In this document: positions 39,287 through 48,805 of the stretch, piece after piece | Position numbering within the stretch: the stretch's first letter is position 1 | Layout: each line of letters begins with the position of its first letter | DNA from: Halomonas sp. A40-4 | GTDB lineage: Bacteria > Pseudomonadota > Gammaproteobacteria > Pseudomonadales > Halomonadaceae | Length of the DNA stretch: 64,000 nt | Direction: 5' to 3' | NCBI RefSeq assembly: GCF_015767635.1 | Contig: NZ_CP065230.1 | Coordinates: 1,798,001-1,862,000, forward strand | Program-made: the position numbers and the translations under genes | Notes under the pieces: generated by a model | The model's input: only the letters and a program-made list of their open reading frames with translations | What the model was told of the DNA's origin: nothing | Databases searched by the model: none

Positions 39287-40921
39287 ATGGCACCCAGAAT
39301 ACCTTTGCAGTCTACGCTACAGCACAGCGATGCGGTTGCGACAGCGGGTGGTGTTGCCGATCATCCGGCGCATCCGACTGGATGGCGTCGTTGGGTCTTG
39401 ACGACCAACCATAAAGAAATAGGCACGCTTTATTTGATTTTTTCCTTATCCATGTTTTTTGTTGGAGGCATCTTTGCGCTTGTTGTGCGTGCAGAGTTAT
39501 TTCAACCCGGATTACAGTTGGTCCAACCAGAGTTCTTTAACCAGATGACCACCATGCACGGCCTGATAATGGTGTTTGCAGCTGTCATGCCGGCTTTTAC
39601 TGGGCTTGCCAACTGGATGATACCGTTACAGATTGGCGCGCCCGATATGGCGCTGCCGCGCTTGAACAACTTTAGCTTCTGGTTGCTGCCTGTCGCGTTC
39701 ACGCTGTTGCTTTCCACGTTGCTGATGCCGGGTGGTGGGCCTAACTTTGGCTGGACGTTCTATGCACCACTATCGACTACCTATGCGCCAGCATCGACGA
39801 CCTTCTTTATTCTTGCACTGCATATTGCAGGTATTAGCTCCATTTTGGGGGCGATCAATATTATCGCTACCATTTTAAATATGCGCGCTCCGGGCATGCG
39901 GTTGATGGATATGCCGCTGTTTGTATGGACTTGGTTAATCACCGCTTTTTTGCTGATTGCCGTCATGCCGGTTCTGGCTGGCGTCATTACAATGATGCTC
40001 ATGGATATCAACTTTGGCACCAGCTTCTTTGATGCAGGGGGCGGTGGGGACCCCGTGCTTTTTCAGCACCTTTTTTGGTTTTTTGGTCATCCTGAAGTTT
40101 ACATCATGATCTTGCCAGCTTTCGGAATCGTATCTGCAATTATCCCGACTTTTGCTCGAAAACCTCTATTTGGCTATGCCTCGATGGTTTATGCCACGGC
40201 GGCTATTGCTCTATTGTCTTTCCTGGTATGGGCGCATCATATGTTTGTGGTGGGCCTGCCATTAGTCGCTGAATTGTTTTTCATGTATTCGACGATGCTG
40301 ATTGCCGTGCCTACCGGCGTTAAAGTCTTCAATTGGGTGACGACGCTTTTTCGCGGTTCGATTAGCTTTGAGTCTCCCATGCTGTTTGCGCTTGCCTTTG
40401 TGGTGCTGTTTACCATCGGTGGCTTTTCAGGCCTGATGCTTGCTATTGCGCCAGCGGATTTTCAATATCATGACACTTACTTTGTCGTCGCCCATTTTCA
40501 TTATGTGCTGGTGCCAGGCGCCATTTTTGCCATCATGGCGGGTGTTTATTACTGGTTGCCCAAGTGGACAGGGCACTATCCAAACGAAACGCTAGCAAAA
40601 TGGCATTTCTGGTTTTCCGTTATTGGGGTCAACTTAACATTCTTCCCGATGCATTTTGCTGGTTTAGCCGGTATGCCAAGACGAATACCTGATTATGCAC
40701 TTCAGTTTGCCGATTTTAATCTAGTCTCCAGCATAGGTGCCTTCTTTTTTGGGACGTCGCAATTGCTTTTCGTTCTGGTGATTATTTTATGTGTGAAAGG
40801 CGGTAAACCAGCCCCCGCTAAGGCTTGGGAAGGCGCCGTAGATTTAGAGTGGACGGTGCCCAGTCCTGCTCCCCTACATACATTCGAGACACCCCCAGTA
40901 TTTCGACAAATAGAAAAATAG
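39287..40921 (+). CDS. coxA: Cytochrome c oxidase subunit I
   Basis: A 544-residue heme-copper oxidase subunit with 12 membrane segments. The heme a ligand TMHGLIMVF, the CuB/Tyr crosslink [17 protein letters not shown], the two histidines in WAHHMFVVG, and [14 protein letters not shown] are all present, indicating an A-type aa3/caa3 oxidase. The ATG at 39287 has TTTGGAG upstream; a TTG at 39275 is less likely. Confidence 0.96.
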   Translation: MAPRIPLQSTLQHSDAVATAGGVADHPAHPTGWRRWVLTTNHKEIGTLYLIFSLSMFFVGGIFALVVRAELFQPGLQLVQPEFFNQMTTMHGLIMVFAAVMPAFTGLANWMIPLQIGAPDMALPRLNNFSFWLLPVAFTLLLSTLLMPGGGPNFGWTFYAPLSTTYAPASTTFFILALHIAGISSILGAINIIATILNMRAPGMRLMDMPLFVWTWLITAFLLIAVMPVLAGVITMMLMDINFGTSFFDAGGGGDPVLFQHLFWFFGHPEVYIMILPAFGIVSAIIPTFARKPLFGYASMVYATAAIALLSFLVWAHHMFVVGLPLVAELFFMYSTMLIAVPTGVKVFNWVTTLFRGSISFESPMLFALAFVVLFTIGGFSGLMLAIAPADFQYHDTYFVVAHFHYVLVPGAIFAIMAGVYYWLPKWTGHYPNETLAKWHFWFSVIGVNLTFFPMHFAGLAGMPRRIPDYALQFADFNLVSSIGAFFFGTSQLLFVLVIILCVKGGKPAPAKAWEGAVDLEWTVPSPAPLHTFETPPVFRQIEK

Positions 40922-40952
40922 GTCATCCATACTCAATCACCTGGAGTGAAAT

Positions 40953-41537
40953 ATGCGTTCACACCAAGCGGAAGGCGTAAAGAAAACAGTCACCAAGACG
41001 ATTTTCGCCTTGATTGGTATGTTTGCATTTGCGTTTGCATTAGTGCCTCTTTACGACGTTTTTTGTGAAGTAACAGGTATTAATGGAAAGGTGAGCACCT
41101 CCGCGCAACAGGTCTTGGGTAATGATGTTGACCGCGATCGCTATGTGACGGTTCAGTTCATTACCCGGACAAGCGCCGGGCTTCCGTGGCAACTTGGTGT
41201 GGAAACCCGCCAAGTCCAGGTACACCCCGGTCAAATGACGGAGGTTGACTTTACGTTCTCCAACCGTAGCCAGTCGACCAGTTGGGGCCGGGCAGTTCCC
41301 AGCGTTAGCCCATCTGTTGCTAGCGCCCATGTGCGGAAGGTGAGCTGCTTTTGTTTTCAGGAACAGCGGCTTGATGCCAACGAGAATCTTACCATCCCGC
41401 TTGTTTTTCAACTGGATAACACGCTGCCAGAGGATATAGCGACCGTTACATTGGTATATACGCTATACCCTCTCGACGAAAGTGATGACCGCCCAGCAGT
41501 GGCGCAATATGTGAATAATAAAAACGGGGAGATTTAA
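40953..41537 (+). CDS. ctaG: Cytochrome c oxidase assembly protein CtaG/Cox11
   Basis: A 194-residue copper chaperone that delivers CuB. One N-terminal membrane segment (IFALIGMFAFAFALVPLYDVFCE) is followed by an Ig-like periplasmic domain with the copper-binding VSCFCFQEQ. Sits between coxA and coxC, the usual place in gammaproteobacteria. Confidence 0.93.
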   Translation: MRSHQAEGVKKTVTKTIFALIGMFAFAFALVPLYDVFCEVTGINGKVSTSAQQVLGNDVDRDRYVTVQFITRTSAGLPWQLGVETRQVQVHPGQMTEVDFTFSNRSQSTSWGRAVPSVSPSVASAHVRKVSCFCFQEQRLDANENLTIPLVFQLDNTLPEDIATVTLVYTLYPLDESDDRPAVAQYVNNKNGEI

Positions 41538-41538
41538 A

Positions 41539-42399
41539 ATGAGTGGCGGAAGTTATTATGTCCCTGCAAAAAGCTATTGGCCGATCCTGGGATCTTTGGC
41601 TACCGGTTTTATGATGGTGGGTTTGGGCTCGCAGCTTGTTTACGGCAGTACAAGCTTACTTATTGCGATAGGTGTTATCTCCGTTATCGCGGTCATGGCA
41701 TTCTGGTTTCGTGATGTGATCAATGAGTCCCACCTGGGCCTATATGATAGCCAGATGGATCGCTCTTTCCGCTGGGGAATGGGCTGGTTCATTTTTTCAG
41801 AAGTGATGTTTTTTGCCGCGTTTTTTGGTGCACTGTTTTACGTTCGTATGTTTGCGATACCCTGGTTGGGAGGTGAAGGTGCTAAAGGTGTTTCCGCACT
41901 TTTATGGCCGAACTTTATTGCCGAATGGCCTTTGTTGAGTCCCCCGGATAGTTCAGTCTCAGGGCCTGATAATGTCTTTAGCCCTTGGCAGCTGCCCTTG
42001 GTGAATACATTGCTGTTGGTCACCTCAAGTATCACATTGACAATTTCCCATGAAGCACTCAAGGCTGAAAAGCGTGGTGTATGCAGGAACTGGCTGGCTG
42101 GAACGGTAATACTTGGTTGCTGTTTTATTTTTATTCAAGGTGTCGAGTATTATGAAGCTTACCAACATTATGGTATTACGCTGGAAGCCGGTATTTTTGG
42201 GTCTACGTTCTTTATTTTAACGGGTTTTCATGGCGTTCACGTCATCATAGGCACCCTCATTCTTATGGTAATGCTGGCGCGTATCATACGCGGACATTTT
42301 TCGGATACTGAGCACTTTGGTTTTGAGGCATCCTGCTGGTACTGGCACTTTGTCGATGTTGTATGGTTAGGATTGTTCATCTTCGTTTACGTCGTGTGA
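41539..42399 (+). CDS. coxC: Cytochrome c oxidase subunit III
   Basis: A 286-residue subunit III with seven membrane segments. Key segments are SYWPILGSLATGF, EVMFFAAFFGALFYVR, FFILTGFHGVHVIIG and CWYWHFVDVVWLGLFIFVYVV. It begins one base after ctaG and converges, with 4 bp between stops, on the minus-strand DUF2909 gene. Confidence 0.95.
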   Translation: MSGGSYYVPAKSYWPILGSLATGFMMVGLGSQLVYGSTSLLIAIGVISVIAVMAFWFRDVINESHLGLYDSQMDRSFRWGMGWFIFSEVMFFAAFFGALFYVRMFAIPWLGGEGAKGVSALLWPNFIAEWPLLSPPDSSVSGPDNVFSPWQLPLVNTLLLVTSSITLTISHEALKAEKRGVCRNWLAGTVILGCCFIFIQGVEYYEAYQHYGITLEAGIFGSTFFILTGFHGVHVIIGTLILMVMLARIIRGHFSDTEHFGFEASCWYWHFVDVVWLGLFIFVYVV

Positions 42400-42403
42400 G
42401 CAC

Positions 42404-42595
42404 TCAGGTGAGTTGGCCGCTCCCGAACCCATAGACGATTAGCAATAAGAGCAGAGCAGCAAAGCCTATCCGCCATTTCAGAGATGTAAGTAGTCGCTTG
42501 GACGAAGAGCCATCACGTAACAGGTAACCAGCGCCTATCGCCAAGCTAATCAACATAGCGAAAAAAACAATGATAATGAGTGATTTAAGTAGCAT
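42404..42595 (-). CDS. DUF2909 twin-transmembrane protein
   Basis: A 63-residue protein with two membrane segments (LLKSLIIIVFFAMLISLAIG and WRIGFAALLLLLIVYGFG). It fits the DUF2909 family found in oxidase clusters. GAGGAG lies 9 bases upstream of the ATG. It is the only minus-strand gene of the cluster and its ATG shares CATG with the start of surf1. Confidence 0.8.
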   Translation of the reverse strand: MLLKSLIIIVFFAMLISLAIGAGYLLRDGSSSKRLLTSLKWRIGFAALLLLLIVYGFGSGQLT

Positions 42596-43310
42596 GAAAA
42601 AGTACTCCTCATGTCGCTGGCGTCTATATGCCTGGTATGCGTTCTGGTTGTCGTTGGTGCTGCTGGGCGGTCTTCTTGGCGCATGGCAGTGGGACAGGGC
42701 CAATAATAAACAAGCGGCGGCTTCGGCGCGAGACAATGCGCCTGCGCTGGTTGACCCGCAAACGCTACCTACCGAAGGGGCTGAGCTTACGCTCAATGGT
42801 GAGTATATATCCGAGCATACTTTTTTTTTAGATAACCGAATTGCCAATGGACGGTTGGGGGTTGCCGTTTTAACCCCGCTTAAAGATAGATTTGGTCAGT
42901 ACTGGTTGATTCAGCGTGGCTTTGTTGAAACCGGGACCAGTCGTGAATCGCCAATTATATCGACACCCAAAGAACACGTCTCTTTAACCGGGAAATGGCA
43001 GCAAGCAAATAATGATGGCCTATTGTTTGGACCTAACCGGGAAGAAGAGCGCCTTCAACAAATCAGCCTTACGCCTTGGCAAGGGGTGATACCCGGCTTT
43101 CGTTACCAGGGATGGGTGCATGCGCAAACCGGCGACGGCGTTTTCTCAGAGTGGTGGCAAGCCAATGTAATGCCAGCAAGTCGGCATATTGCCTATGCAT
43201 TTCAGTGGTGGGGGCTTGCGCTGGTGGCACTGATCACGATGTTGGTTGGCAGACGTTATCTTTACTCGAGCCGAGAGCACCATGAGAGGGGGCATGATGA
43301 TAGCCATTAA
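42594..43310 (+). CDS. SURF1 family oxidase assembly protein
   Basis: A 238-residue SURF1/Shy1 protein with two membrane segments at the N- and C-termini (AFWLSLVLLGGLLGAWQWDRA and AFQWWGLALVALITMLVGR) and the periplasmic core (LDNRIANGRLGVAVLTPL; QYWLIQRGFVE). Helps heme a insertion into subunit I. The ATG at 42594 is preferred for the family's N-terminus, although upstream in-frame ATGs (42570, 42576) exist and no strong SD is seen. Its start codon overlaps that of the divergent DUF2909 gene. Confidence 0.88.
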   Translation: MKKYSSCRWRLYAWYAFWLSLVLLGGLLGAWQWDRANNKQAAASARDNAPALVDPQTLPTEGAELTLNGEYISEHTFFLDNRIANGRLGVAVLTPLKDRFGQYWLIQRGFVETGTSRESPIISTPKEHVSLTGKWQQANNDGLLFGPNREEERLQQISLTPWQGVIPGFRYQGWVHAQTGDGVFSEWWQANVMPASRHIAYAFQWWGLALVALITMLVGRRYLYSSREHHERGHDDSH

Positions 43311-43812
43311 TTCAGTCAATCGTCAGCGTATTAAGTTGGTATTGATATTCGTTATCTTTTCTGCGCCTATCATCACCGCTTGGGGGATGGTTGAGTGGCG
43401 TATCGGCGTTCCTGAACAGATTACGGCTCACGGATCACCCGCTGAGCAACTTCCATTACTTGAGCATTGGCCCGTTGAAACGGTTTCAAAGACAGACGTT
43501 GGTGAAGATCAATGGACATTAGCATTTGATTGTTCGGTTAAGTGTGCAGAGCGCCGAGACATCCTGTGGCGAATGCATCGCGCTCTCGGCCGTGAGGCCC
43601 ATCGGTTGGCGCGATTAAGTATTGGCGGAGGAGGTCAGGCATTGCCTGGCGAGCAGTTGGCACGTTGGGAAGGAAAGCCCACCTGGCGAAAAGCAAATAG
43701 CGTGTGGTTGATTGATCCTCAGGGTCGTCCGGCGTTGTCGTTTCCTGCTTCTGTGCCGGTGGCAGATATACTCGACGACACGCAACATTTATTTAAGGTC
43801 AACGCCAGATAG
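43294..43812 (+). CDS. Membrane-anchored Sco/thioredoxin-like protein of unknown function
   Basis: A 172-residue protein with one N-terminal membrane segment (KLVLIFVIFSAPIITAWG) and a periplasmic domain. The domain has QWTLAFDCSVKC (C80-x3-C84) and NSVWLIDPQGRPAL, which resemble the CxxxC and LIDPxG segments of Sco/thioredoxin-fold proteins, but the histidine that Sco proteins carry before the LIDP strand is not present. It overlaps surf1 by about 17 bp and precedes ctaA. Annotated elsewhere usually as hypothetical; a thiol or copper role is inference. The start may also be 43282 or 43297. Confidence 0.7.
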   Translation: MMIAINSVNRQRIKLVLIFVIFSAPIITAWGMVEWRIGVPEQITAHGSPAEQLPLLEHWPVETVSKTDVGEDQWTLAFDCSVKCAERRDILWRMHRALGREAHRLARLSIGGGGQALPGEQLARWEGKPTWRKANSVWLIDPQGRPALSFPASVPVADILDDTQHLFKVNAR

Positions 43813-43845
43813 CATAGAACAAGCGCTTTGCCGTGGGAGGTCTCA

Positions 43846-44952
43846 ATGGTTGATCAACAGCGTATTGTCGTCGTCAAGGGGCTGTCATTTATCGGTATCT
43901 TTTTTACCGCTCTGGTGATGTTAGTGGGGGCCTGGACGCGACTGTCAGACGCAGGTTTGGGGTGTCCAGATTGGCCAGGGTGCTACGGTCAATGGGTGGT
44001 GCCCACAGCCGATCACGCCGCTGTGAACTATCCAGCCTTCCCCTTAGAGGCATCGAAGGCCTGGCTTGAAATGTTCCATCGCTATGTTGCAACCATGCTC
44101 GGCGCGACTGTCATCCTGCTGTTGTGGCTGGGTTGGCCACTAAGACGTGTAAAGCAATATCCATGGAATATCAGCATTATCTTGTTAATGGCTATTACGG
44201 CACAAGGGACATTTGGTGCGTTGACCGTCACCCTCAAATTATGGCCCCAGGTGGTTACGTTGCATTTGCTGGGTGGTATGGGGATTCTGTTGCTGTTTGT
44301 ATTGTTATATAGCCGTCTGAAAGCATTACAGCAAAATTCTGGTCGGCAGCCACGTCGAGCATCTGCACACTGGTGGCTGGTGGCAGTACTATTATGTTGC
44401 CAGATAGCGTTGGGGGGCTGGGTTTCGAGCAACTATGCTGGTATTTCATGCCAGGGCTTCCCGTCGTGCAATGCTCAATGGTGGCCGGAAATGGATATTA
44501 GTGAAGGCTTCCACTTGACCCAAACCGTAGGACCCAATTATTTACACGGCCAGTTGCACGCTGATGCGCGAACCGCGATTCATATGATGCACCGACTGGG
44601 AGGCGGCTTGCTGGGAGCGGCTCTAATGGCTTTGTGGTGGCGATATCGGCATGACAGGGCGGCACTCGGCTTGCTTACGGTATTGAAAATCTACTGCCTC
44701 CAGGTGGTCCTCGGCATTGCCAGCGTTGTTCTGTGGCTGCCGCTATGGTTGGCGTTACTGCATACCGCCGGCGCGATGGCGCTTAGTGTCAGTTATTTAA
44801 TTGCCTGGCGGCAGTGGCGATACAACATGTCGGATAGAAATGCTCACGGGCTCAACTCTTCCTCGACGGCAAACTATTTATCGCCTGATAAGGCAAGCCA
44901 GCCAGCAGAGCTAGTAACACTCGCTGCCAATCGACAAGCTCGATATGATTAG
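43846..44952 (+). CDS. ctaA: Heme A synthase (CtaA/Cox15)
   Basis: A 368-residue membrane enzyme oxidising heme O to heme A. It shows the cysteine pair GLGCPDWPGC in the first periplasmic loop, EMFHRYVATMLG, TLHLLGGM, a second cysteine pair (SCQGFPSC), HMMHRLGGGLLG and LLHTAGAM. GGAGGT lies 5 bases before ATG 43846. No ctaB (heme O synthase) follows, unlike most clusters of this kind; the next gene starts 86 bp later and is unrelated. Confidence 0.93.
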   Translation: MVDQQRIVVVKGLSFIGIFFTALVMLVGAWTRLSDAGLGCPDWPGCYGQWVVPTADHAAVNYPAFPLEASKAWLEMFHRYVATMLGATVILLLWLGWPLRRVKQYPWNISIILLMAITAQGTFGALTVTLKLWPQVVTLHLLGGMGILLLFVLLYSRLKALQQNSGRQPRRASAHWWLVAVLLCCQIALGGWVSSNYAGISCQGFPSCNAQWWPEMDISEGFHLTQTVGPNYLHGQLHADARTAIHMMHRLGGGLLGAALMALWWRYRHDRAALGLLTVLKIYCLQVVLGIASVVLWLPLWLALLHTAGAMALSVSYLIAWRQWRYNMSDRNAHGLNSSSTANYLSPDKASQPAELVTLAANRQARYD

Positions 44953-45038
44953 CGTGATCGATATAGATGCTGTAAGGTCATGATGATTGATATGTACAAT
45001 TTTGGTAAAGCAATTGATAGGTTTGGGTAAGGAGCATC

Positions 45039-45506
45039 ATGAGTCTGACGTATGCATTGTTACTTCTCTTGGTCGCGGTTGTGGTGATTGTCGCATTGGG
45101 TGGCTACGCCTACCGCTTACGCAAGGAAGTCAAGCGGCGTGATGCGTTTCGCGTCGCTGAAGACCAACAGGCTCAGTTGAAGAGCCTGGAGAATCTGGAT
45201 TGGGTAACCGCTGCTTTGGTTCAGGAGCAGGTGGACATCACCGAAGGCGCCTGGCGTTGCAAAGTCTTGCTGGAGATTATCGACCCGAGCCTGACGGAAA
45301 GGTCTGATTTTCAAGCCTTCGCAGAGCATTATGAGCGCACAAAGCACCTCAAAACCCATTCGGCCAGGCAACAATTGACGCCGCGTGAGCGCATGGAAGA
45401 AGATCGTGAACGTCTTGCCGCGGAAGAGCAAATGCGAGATGCCGTGTTAGCCGCTGCTGAGGCTGTGATGACATGGCGTAAAAAGGGTGGGCAAGGGCTT
45501 CATTGA
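45039..45506 (+). CDS. DUF2489 domain-containing protein
   Basis: A 155-residue protein with one N-terminal membrane segment (YALLLLLVAVVVIVALGGYAY) and a charged helical cytoplasmic domain with ALVQEQVDITEGAWRCKVLL and a coiled-coil-like C-terminus (MEEDRERLAAEEQMRDAV). It fits DUF2489, function unknown. An AAGGAG sits before the ATG. Confidence 0.75.
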   Translation: MSLTYALLLLLVAVVVIVALGGYAYRLRKEVKRRDAFRVAEDQQAQLKSLENLDWVTAALVQEQVDITEGAWRCKVLLEIIDPSLTERSDFQAFAEHYERTKHLKTHSARQQLTPRERMEEDRERLAAEEQMRDAVLAAAEAVMTWRKKGGQGLH

Positions 45507-45743
45507 GCTGTCAATGGATTGATTGCCCAAATTTTTTAAGTGTAACGGCTGGTTTATAGTGCTCTTCGTGCTTAATTTGCTATGCTGAGGTATGTCAGCG
45601 TCTGCAACAAGTTGATAAATCGACATGTTGCCTAAGGGCATTGATTCGGTACCATGACCAACGGCCTCACACCGAGGAAGGCAAATTTTGGCGGTGTCAG
45701 GCAAGCGAAAAATGGATGCTCTCGCTTAAAAAGAAGCATTATA

Positions 45744-45769
45744 TGACATGGTCACTAATGACCATGTCA
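45744..45769 (+). promoter_or_regulatory. Perfect 11-bp stem-loop in the ompA-like leader
   Basis: TGACATGGTCA (45744-45754), CTAA loop, TGACCATGTCA (45759-45769). It ends 25 bp before the ompA-like ATG, with AAGGAG in between. No T-run follows, so it is not an intrinsic terminator. It could be an mRNA-stabilising 5' stem or an operator. The rest of the 288-bp gap (45507-45794) shows no convincing gene. Confidence 0.55.
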
Positions 45770-45794
45770 GCATTGGATCAAGAAGGAGTTCTGC

Positions 45795-46667
45795 ATGAAA
45801 AAATCAACGACTGGCTTGCTAATCGGTTCTGCTCTGGTAGTGGGCCTTTCCGGTTGCGCTAGCTCTGCCTCCCAGTCTTCCGGCCAAATGAGCGCCAGCA
45901 GCGATCGCAGCTGGTATCAGCATCCTTTTGTTTGTGGCTTGGCCGGTAGCGTAATTGGTGGAAGCATCGGCTACGCGGGCAGCAGCAGCTCTGACGAAGA
46001 CACGGGCGCTGCTGTTGGTGCGACAGCGGGTGCCACTATCGGTGCTATGCTGTGTGCGGACAGCAGCCCTGAGCCTATGGAGCCTCAATGCCCGAGTTAT
46101 GGCGGTGAAATTCCTGCTGGTGCAGCTGTCGATGCTGAAGGCTGCCCGTTAGATTCCGACAATGATGGCGTGCCTGACTTCCGTGATCAGTGCCCGGGTA
46201 CTCCTGCAGGCGTTGAAGTCGATGCCAACGGTTGCCCGCTGGACTCTGATAACGATGGCGTGCCTGACTACCGTGACCAGTGCCCCAATACACCGGCAGG
46301 TGTTGAAGTCAATTCATTGGGTTGCCCTGACAGCGTTGTACTACAGGATGTCAACTTTGAGTTTGATTCCGCTCAACTAACCGCTGAAGCGCAAAATGTG
46401 CTTAATGGCGTTGCTGAGCGCTTGGTGAATAATCCTGGCGTGCGTGTCCGCATTGAAGGTCACACCGATTCTGTTGGCTCCAATCAGTACAACATGGATC
46501 TGTCCCAGGCTCGTGCCGAGTCGGTAACTGAGTATCTTGCAACTCGTGGCGTCGAGTCCAACCGCATGATGGCTGAAGGTTTCGGTGAGGAGCAGCCAAT
46601 TGCAACGAATGAAACTGCTGCAGGACGTGCTGAAAACCGTCGTGTAGAGCTGGATGAGTGGAACTAA
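45795..46667 (+). CDS. OmpA family lipoprotein with thrombospondin type 3 repeats
   Basis: A 290-residue outer-membrane lipoprotein. Signal peptide and lipobox GLSGC (Cys21); a glycine-rich segment (SVIGGSIGYAGSS) resembling a glycine-zipper; two 30-residue TSP3 repeats with DSDNDGVPD and DQCP motifs (about 118-178) that should bind calcium; and a C-terminal OmpA peptidoglycan-binding domain (FEFDSAQLT; GHTDSVGSNQYNMDLSQARAESV; GRAENRRVEL). It links outer membrane and peptidoglycan. AAGGAG precedes the ATG and a terminator follows. Confidence 0.93.
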   Translation: MKKSTTGLLIGSALVVGLSGCASSASQSSGQMSASSDRSWYQHPFVCGLAGSVIGGSIGYAGSSSSDEDTGAAVGATAGATIGAMLCADSSPEPMEPQCPSYGGEIPAGAAVDAEGCPLDSDNDGVPDFRDQCPGTPAGVEVDANGCPLDSDNDGVPDYRDQCPNTPAGVEVNSLGCPDSVVLQDVNFEFDSAQLTAEAQNVLNGVAERLVNNPGVRVRIEGHTDSVGSNQYNMDLSQARAESVTEYLATRGVESNRMMAEGFGEEQPIATNETAAGRAENRRVELDEWN

Positions 46668-46720
46668 GGTACGCATTTAACGCGCCGACCTTACGGTTTT
46701 AAATCGCGTTAATTGAAGTA

Positions 46721-46750
46721 AGCGGGGGGCTTTAGCCTCCCGCTTTTTTA
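46721..46750 (+). terminator. Intrinsic terminator of the ompA-like gene
   Basis: AGCGGGGGGC/GCCTCCCGCT stem (one mismatch) with TTTA loop followed by TTTTTTA. Confidence 0.85.
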
Positions 46751-46870
46751 TTTATACAAAGTCCGTCATCTGTTAGTCTTGTACGTTGTTATCGTTAGTC
46801 TATTTTTACATCATTGATAGCGAAATGTGATCCTTGGTATGGATCACCACTGCGCTCAAGGAAAATCCGC

Positions 46871-48793
46871 ATGCCCATTGTGACACTGCCAGACGGCAGT
46901 CAGAGAACATTTGATGAACCGCTTTCCATTATGCAACTGGCAGAGTCCATTGGCCCTGGTTTGGCTAAGGCCTGCGTTGCCGGAAAAATCGACGGCGTCC
47001 TGGTAGATGCTGCTGATCTGATCGAGCAAGACGCTCAGGTGGCCATCCTTACTGCCCGTGACCCGGAGGGGCTGGATATTATCCGGCATTCCTCTGCGCA
47101 TTTGATTGGCCACGCCGTCAAGCAGCTATATCCCAATGCCAAGATGGCAATTGGTCCGGTCATTGAAGACGGCTTCTATTACGATATCGAATTTGGCAGC
47201 TCGGTATCGCCTGATGATCTGGAAGCAATAGAAACGCGTATGAAAGCGCTTATTGATCACGAATATGACGTCGTACGTGAGTACGTGGATCGTGATCAAG
47301 CCATGCTGACCTTCCTGCATCGTGATGAGCCCTATAAGCAGGAAATTGTTCGGGATATTCCCGAGGGCGCTACCATCCGGCTCTATCATCATGAAGAATA
47401 TACCGATATGTGTCGGGGGCCGCATGTCCCCAACACGCGTCACCTCAAAGCCTTCAAGCTGACCAAGCTGGCGGGGGCTTACTGGCGTGGTGATGCCTCG
47501 AATCCCATGTTGACGCGGATTTACGGAACAGCGTGGGGCGACAAGAAACAGCTCAAGGCTTATCTAAAACGGCTGGAAGAAGCTGAGAAACGGGACCATC
47601 GCAAGCTGGCGCGCAAGATGGATCTTTTTCATCTCCAGGAAGAAGCGCCTGGCATGGTGTTCTGGCATCCCAACGGCTGGACGATGTATCAGGCCTTGGA
47701 AGACTACATGCGCCAGATCCAGCGTGAACACGGTTATCAGGAGATCAAGACGCCCCAGGTCGTGGATCTTTCCCTGTGGAAGAAGTCGGGTCACTGGGGA
47801 CACTACAATGAACTGATGTTTACCACGGAATCGGAAAAGCGCGAATATGCGGTCAAGCCCATGAACTGCCCGTGCCATGTGCAGGTCTTTAATCAGGGGC
47901 TCAAGAGCTACCGTGATTTGCCGTTACGCTTGGCAGAATTTGGTAGCTGCCATCGCAACGAGCCGTCTGGGTCCTTGCATGGCCTGATGCGTGTACGCGG
48001 CTTTACGCAGGACGACGCGCACATCTTTTGTACTGAAAGCCAGATTCAGGCGGAAGCGGAAGCCTTCATTGCGCTCACGCTTCAGGTATATAAAACGCTT
48101 GGTTTTGAAGATGTGGAGCTTAAGCTGTCAACCCGGCCCGAAGACTTCTTGGGCGAGGCTGATGTGTGGGATCAGGCTGAGCAAGGATTGGAAGCTGCCC
48201 TCAATGCCACCGGGCTTGACTGGGAGCTGCAGCCGGGTGAAGGTGCCTTTTATGGTCCGAAGATTGAGTTTGCCCTGCGCGATTGCCTGAATCGCGTGTG
48301 GCAATGTGGTACGCTACAACTCGATTTCAATTTGCCAGGTCGGCTTGGAGCGCAATACGTAGCCGAAGACGGGGCTCGCAAAACGCCAGTGATGCTGCAC
48401 CGTGCTATATTAGGTTCCTTCGAGCGCTTTTTGGGAATTTTGATTGAGCACTACGCTGGCGCAATGCCATTATGGCTGGCACCGCAGCAGGTCAGCGTGA
48501 TGACGATAACCGATTCACAGCGTGATTATGCCCTTGCTTTAGAGCAACGTTTGCAAAAAAATGCAATGCGAGCAAAAGCGGACTTGAGGAACGAGAAAAT
48601 CGGCTTTAAAATCCGCGAGCATACGTTACAGAAAGTTCCCTATCTCCTGGTGGTAGGAGATAAGGAAGTCGACGCTGACTCAGTGGCCGTGCGAACTCGC
48701 AGCGGCGAAGATCTCGGCACTATGACGGTCGATGAGTTTATCGAACGTTTCAGTGCTGAGCGAGCAGCCCTGGCGACATCGTCAATTGCCTAA
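46871..48793 (+). CDS. thrS: Threonyl-tRNA synthetase
   Basis: A 640-residue class II synthetase. N-terminal TGS domain ([14 protein letters not shown]), the editing domain with [16 protein letters not shown] and the distal zinc-site residues (MCRGPHVP), the catalytic core with [25 protein letters not shown] and [13 protein letters not shown], and the anticodon-binding C-terminus. The ATG at 46871 fits the family start (MPIVTLP); the frame is open to 46814. First gene of thrS-infC-rpmI-rplT. Confidence 0.97.
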   Translation: MPIVTLPDGSQRTFDEPLSIMQLAESIGPGLAKACVAGKIDGVLVDAADLIEQDAQVAILTARDPEGLDIIRHSSAHLIGHAVKQLYPNAKMAIGPVIEDGFYYDIEFGSSVSPDDLEAIETRMKALIDHEYDVVREYVDRDQAMLTFLHRDEPYKQEIVRDIPEGATIRLYHHEEYTDMCRGPHVPNTRHLKAFKLTKLAGAYWRGDASNPMLTRIYGTAWGDKKQLKAYLKRLEEAEKRDHRKLARKMDLFHLQEEAPGMVFWHPNGWTMYQALEDYMRQIQREHGYQEIKTPQVVDLSLWKKSGHWGHYNELMFTTESEKREYAVKPMNCPCHVQVFNQGLKSYRDLPLRLAEFGSCHRNEPSGSLHGLMRVRGFTQDDAHIFCTESQIQAEAEAFIALTLQVYKTLGFEDVELKLSTRPEDFLGEADVWDQAEQGLEAALNATGLDWELQPGEGAFYGPKIEFALRDCLNRVWQCGTLQLDFNLPGRLGAQYVAEDGARKTPVMLHRAILGSFERFLGILIEHYAGAMPLWLAPQQVSVMTITDSQRDYALALEQRLQKNAMRAKADLRNEKIGFKIREHTLQKVPYLLVVGDKEVDADSVAVRTRSGEDLGTMTVDEFIERFSAERAALATSSIA

Positions 48794-48805
48794 GGAGACG
48801 GAACG

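Noticed and set aside
45641..45862. 73-residue ORF upstream of and overlapping the OmpA-like gene
   Set aside because: It overlaps the OmpA signal peptide in another frame, runs through the leader stem-loop and has no recognisable homology or good ribosome binding site.
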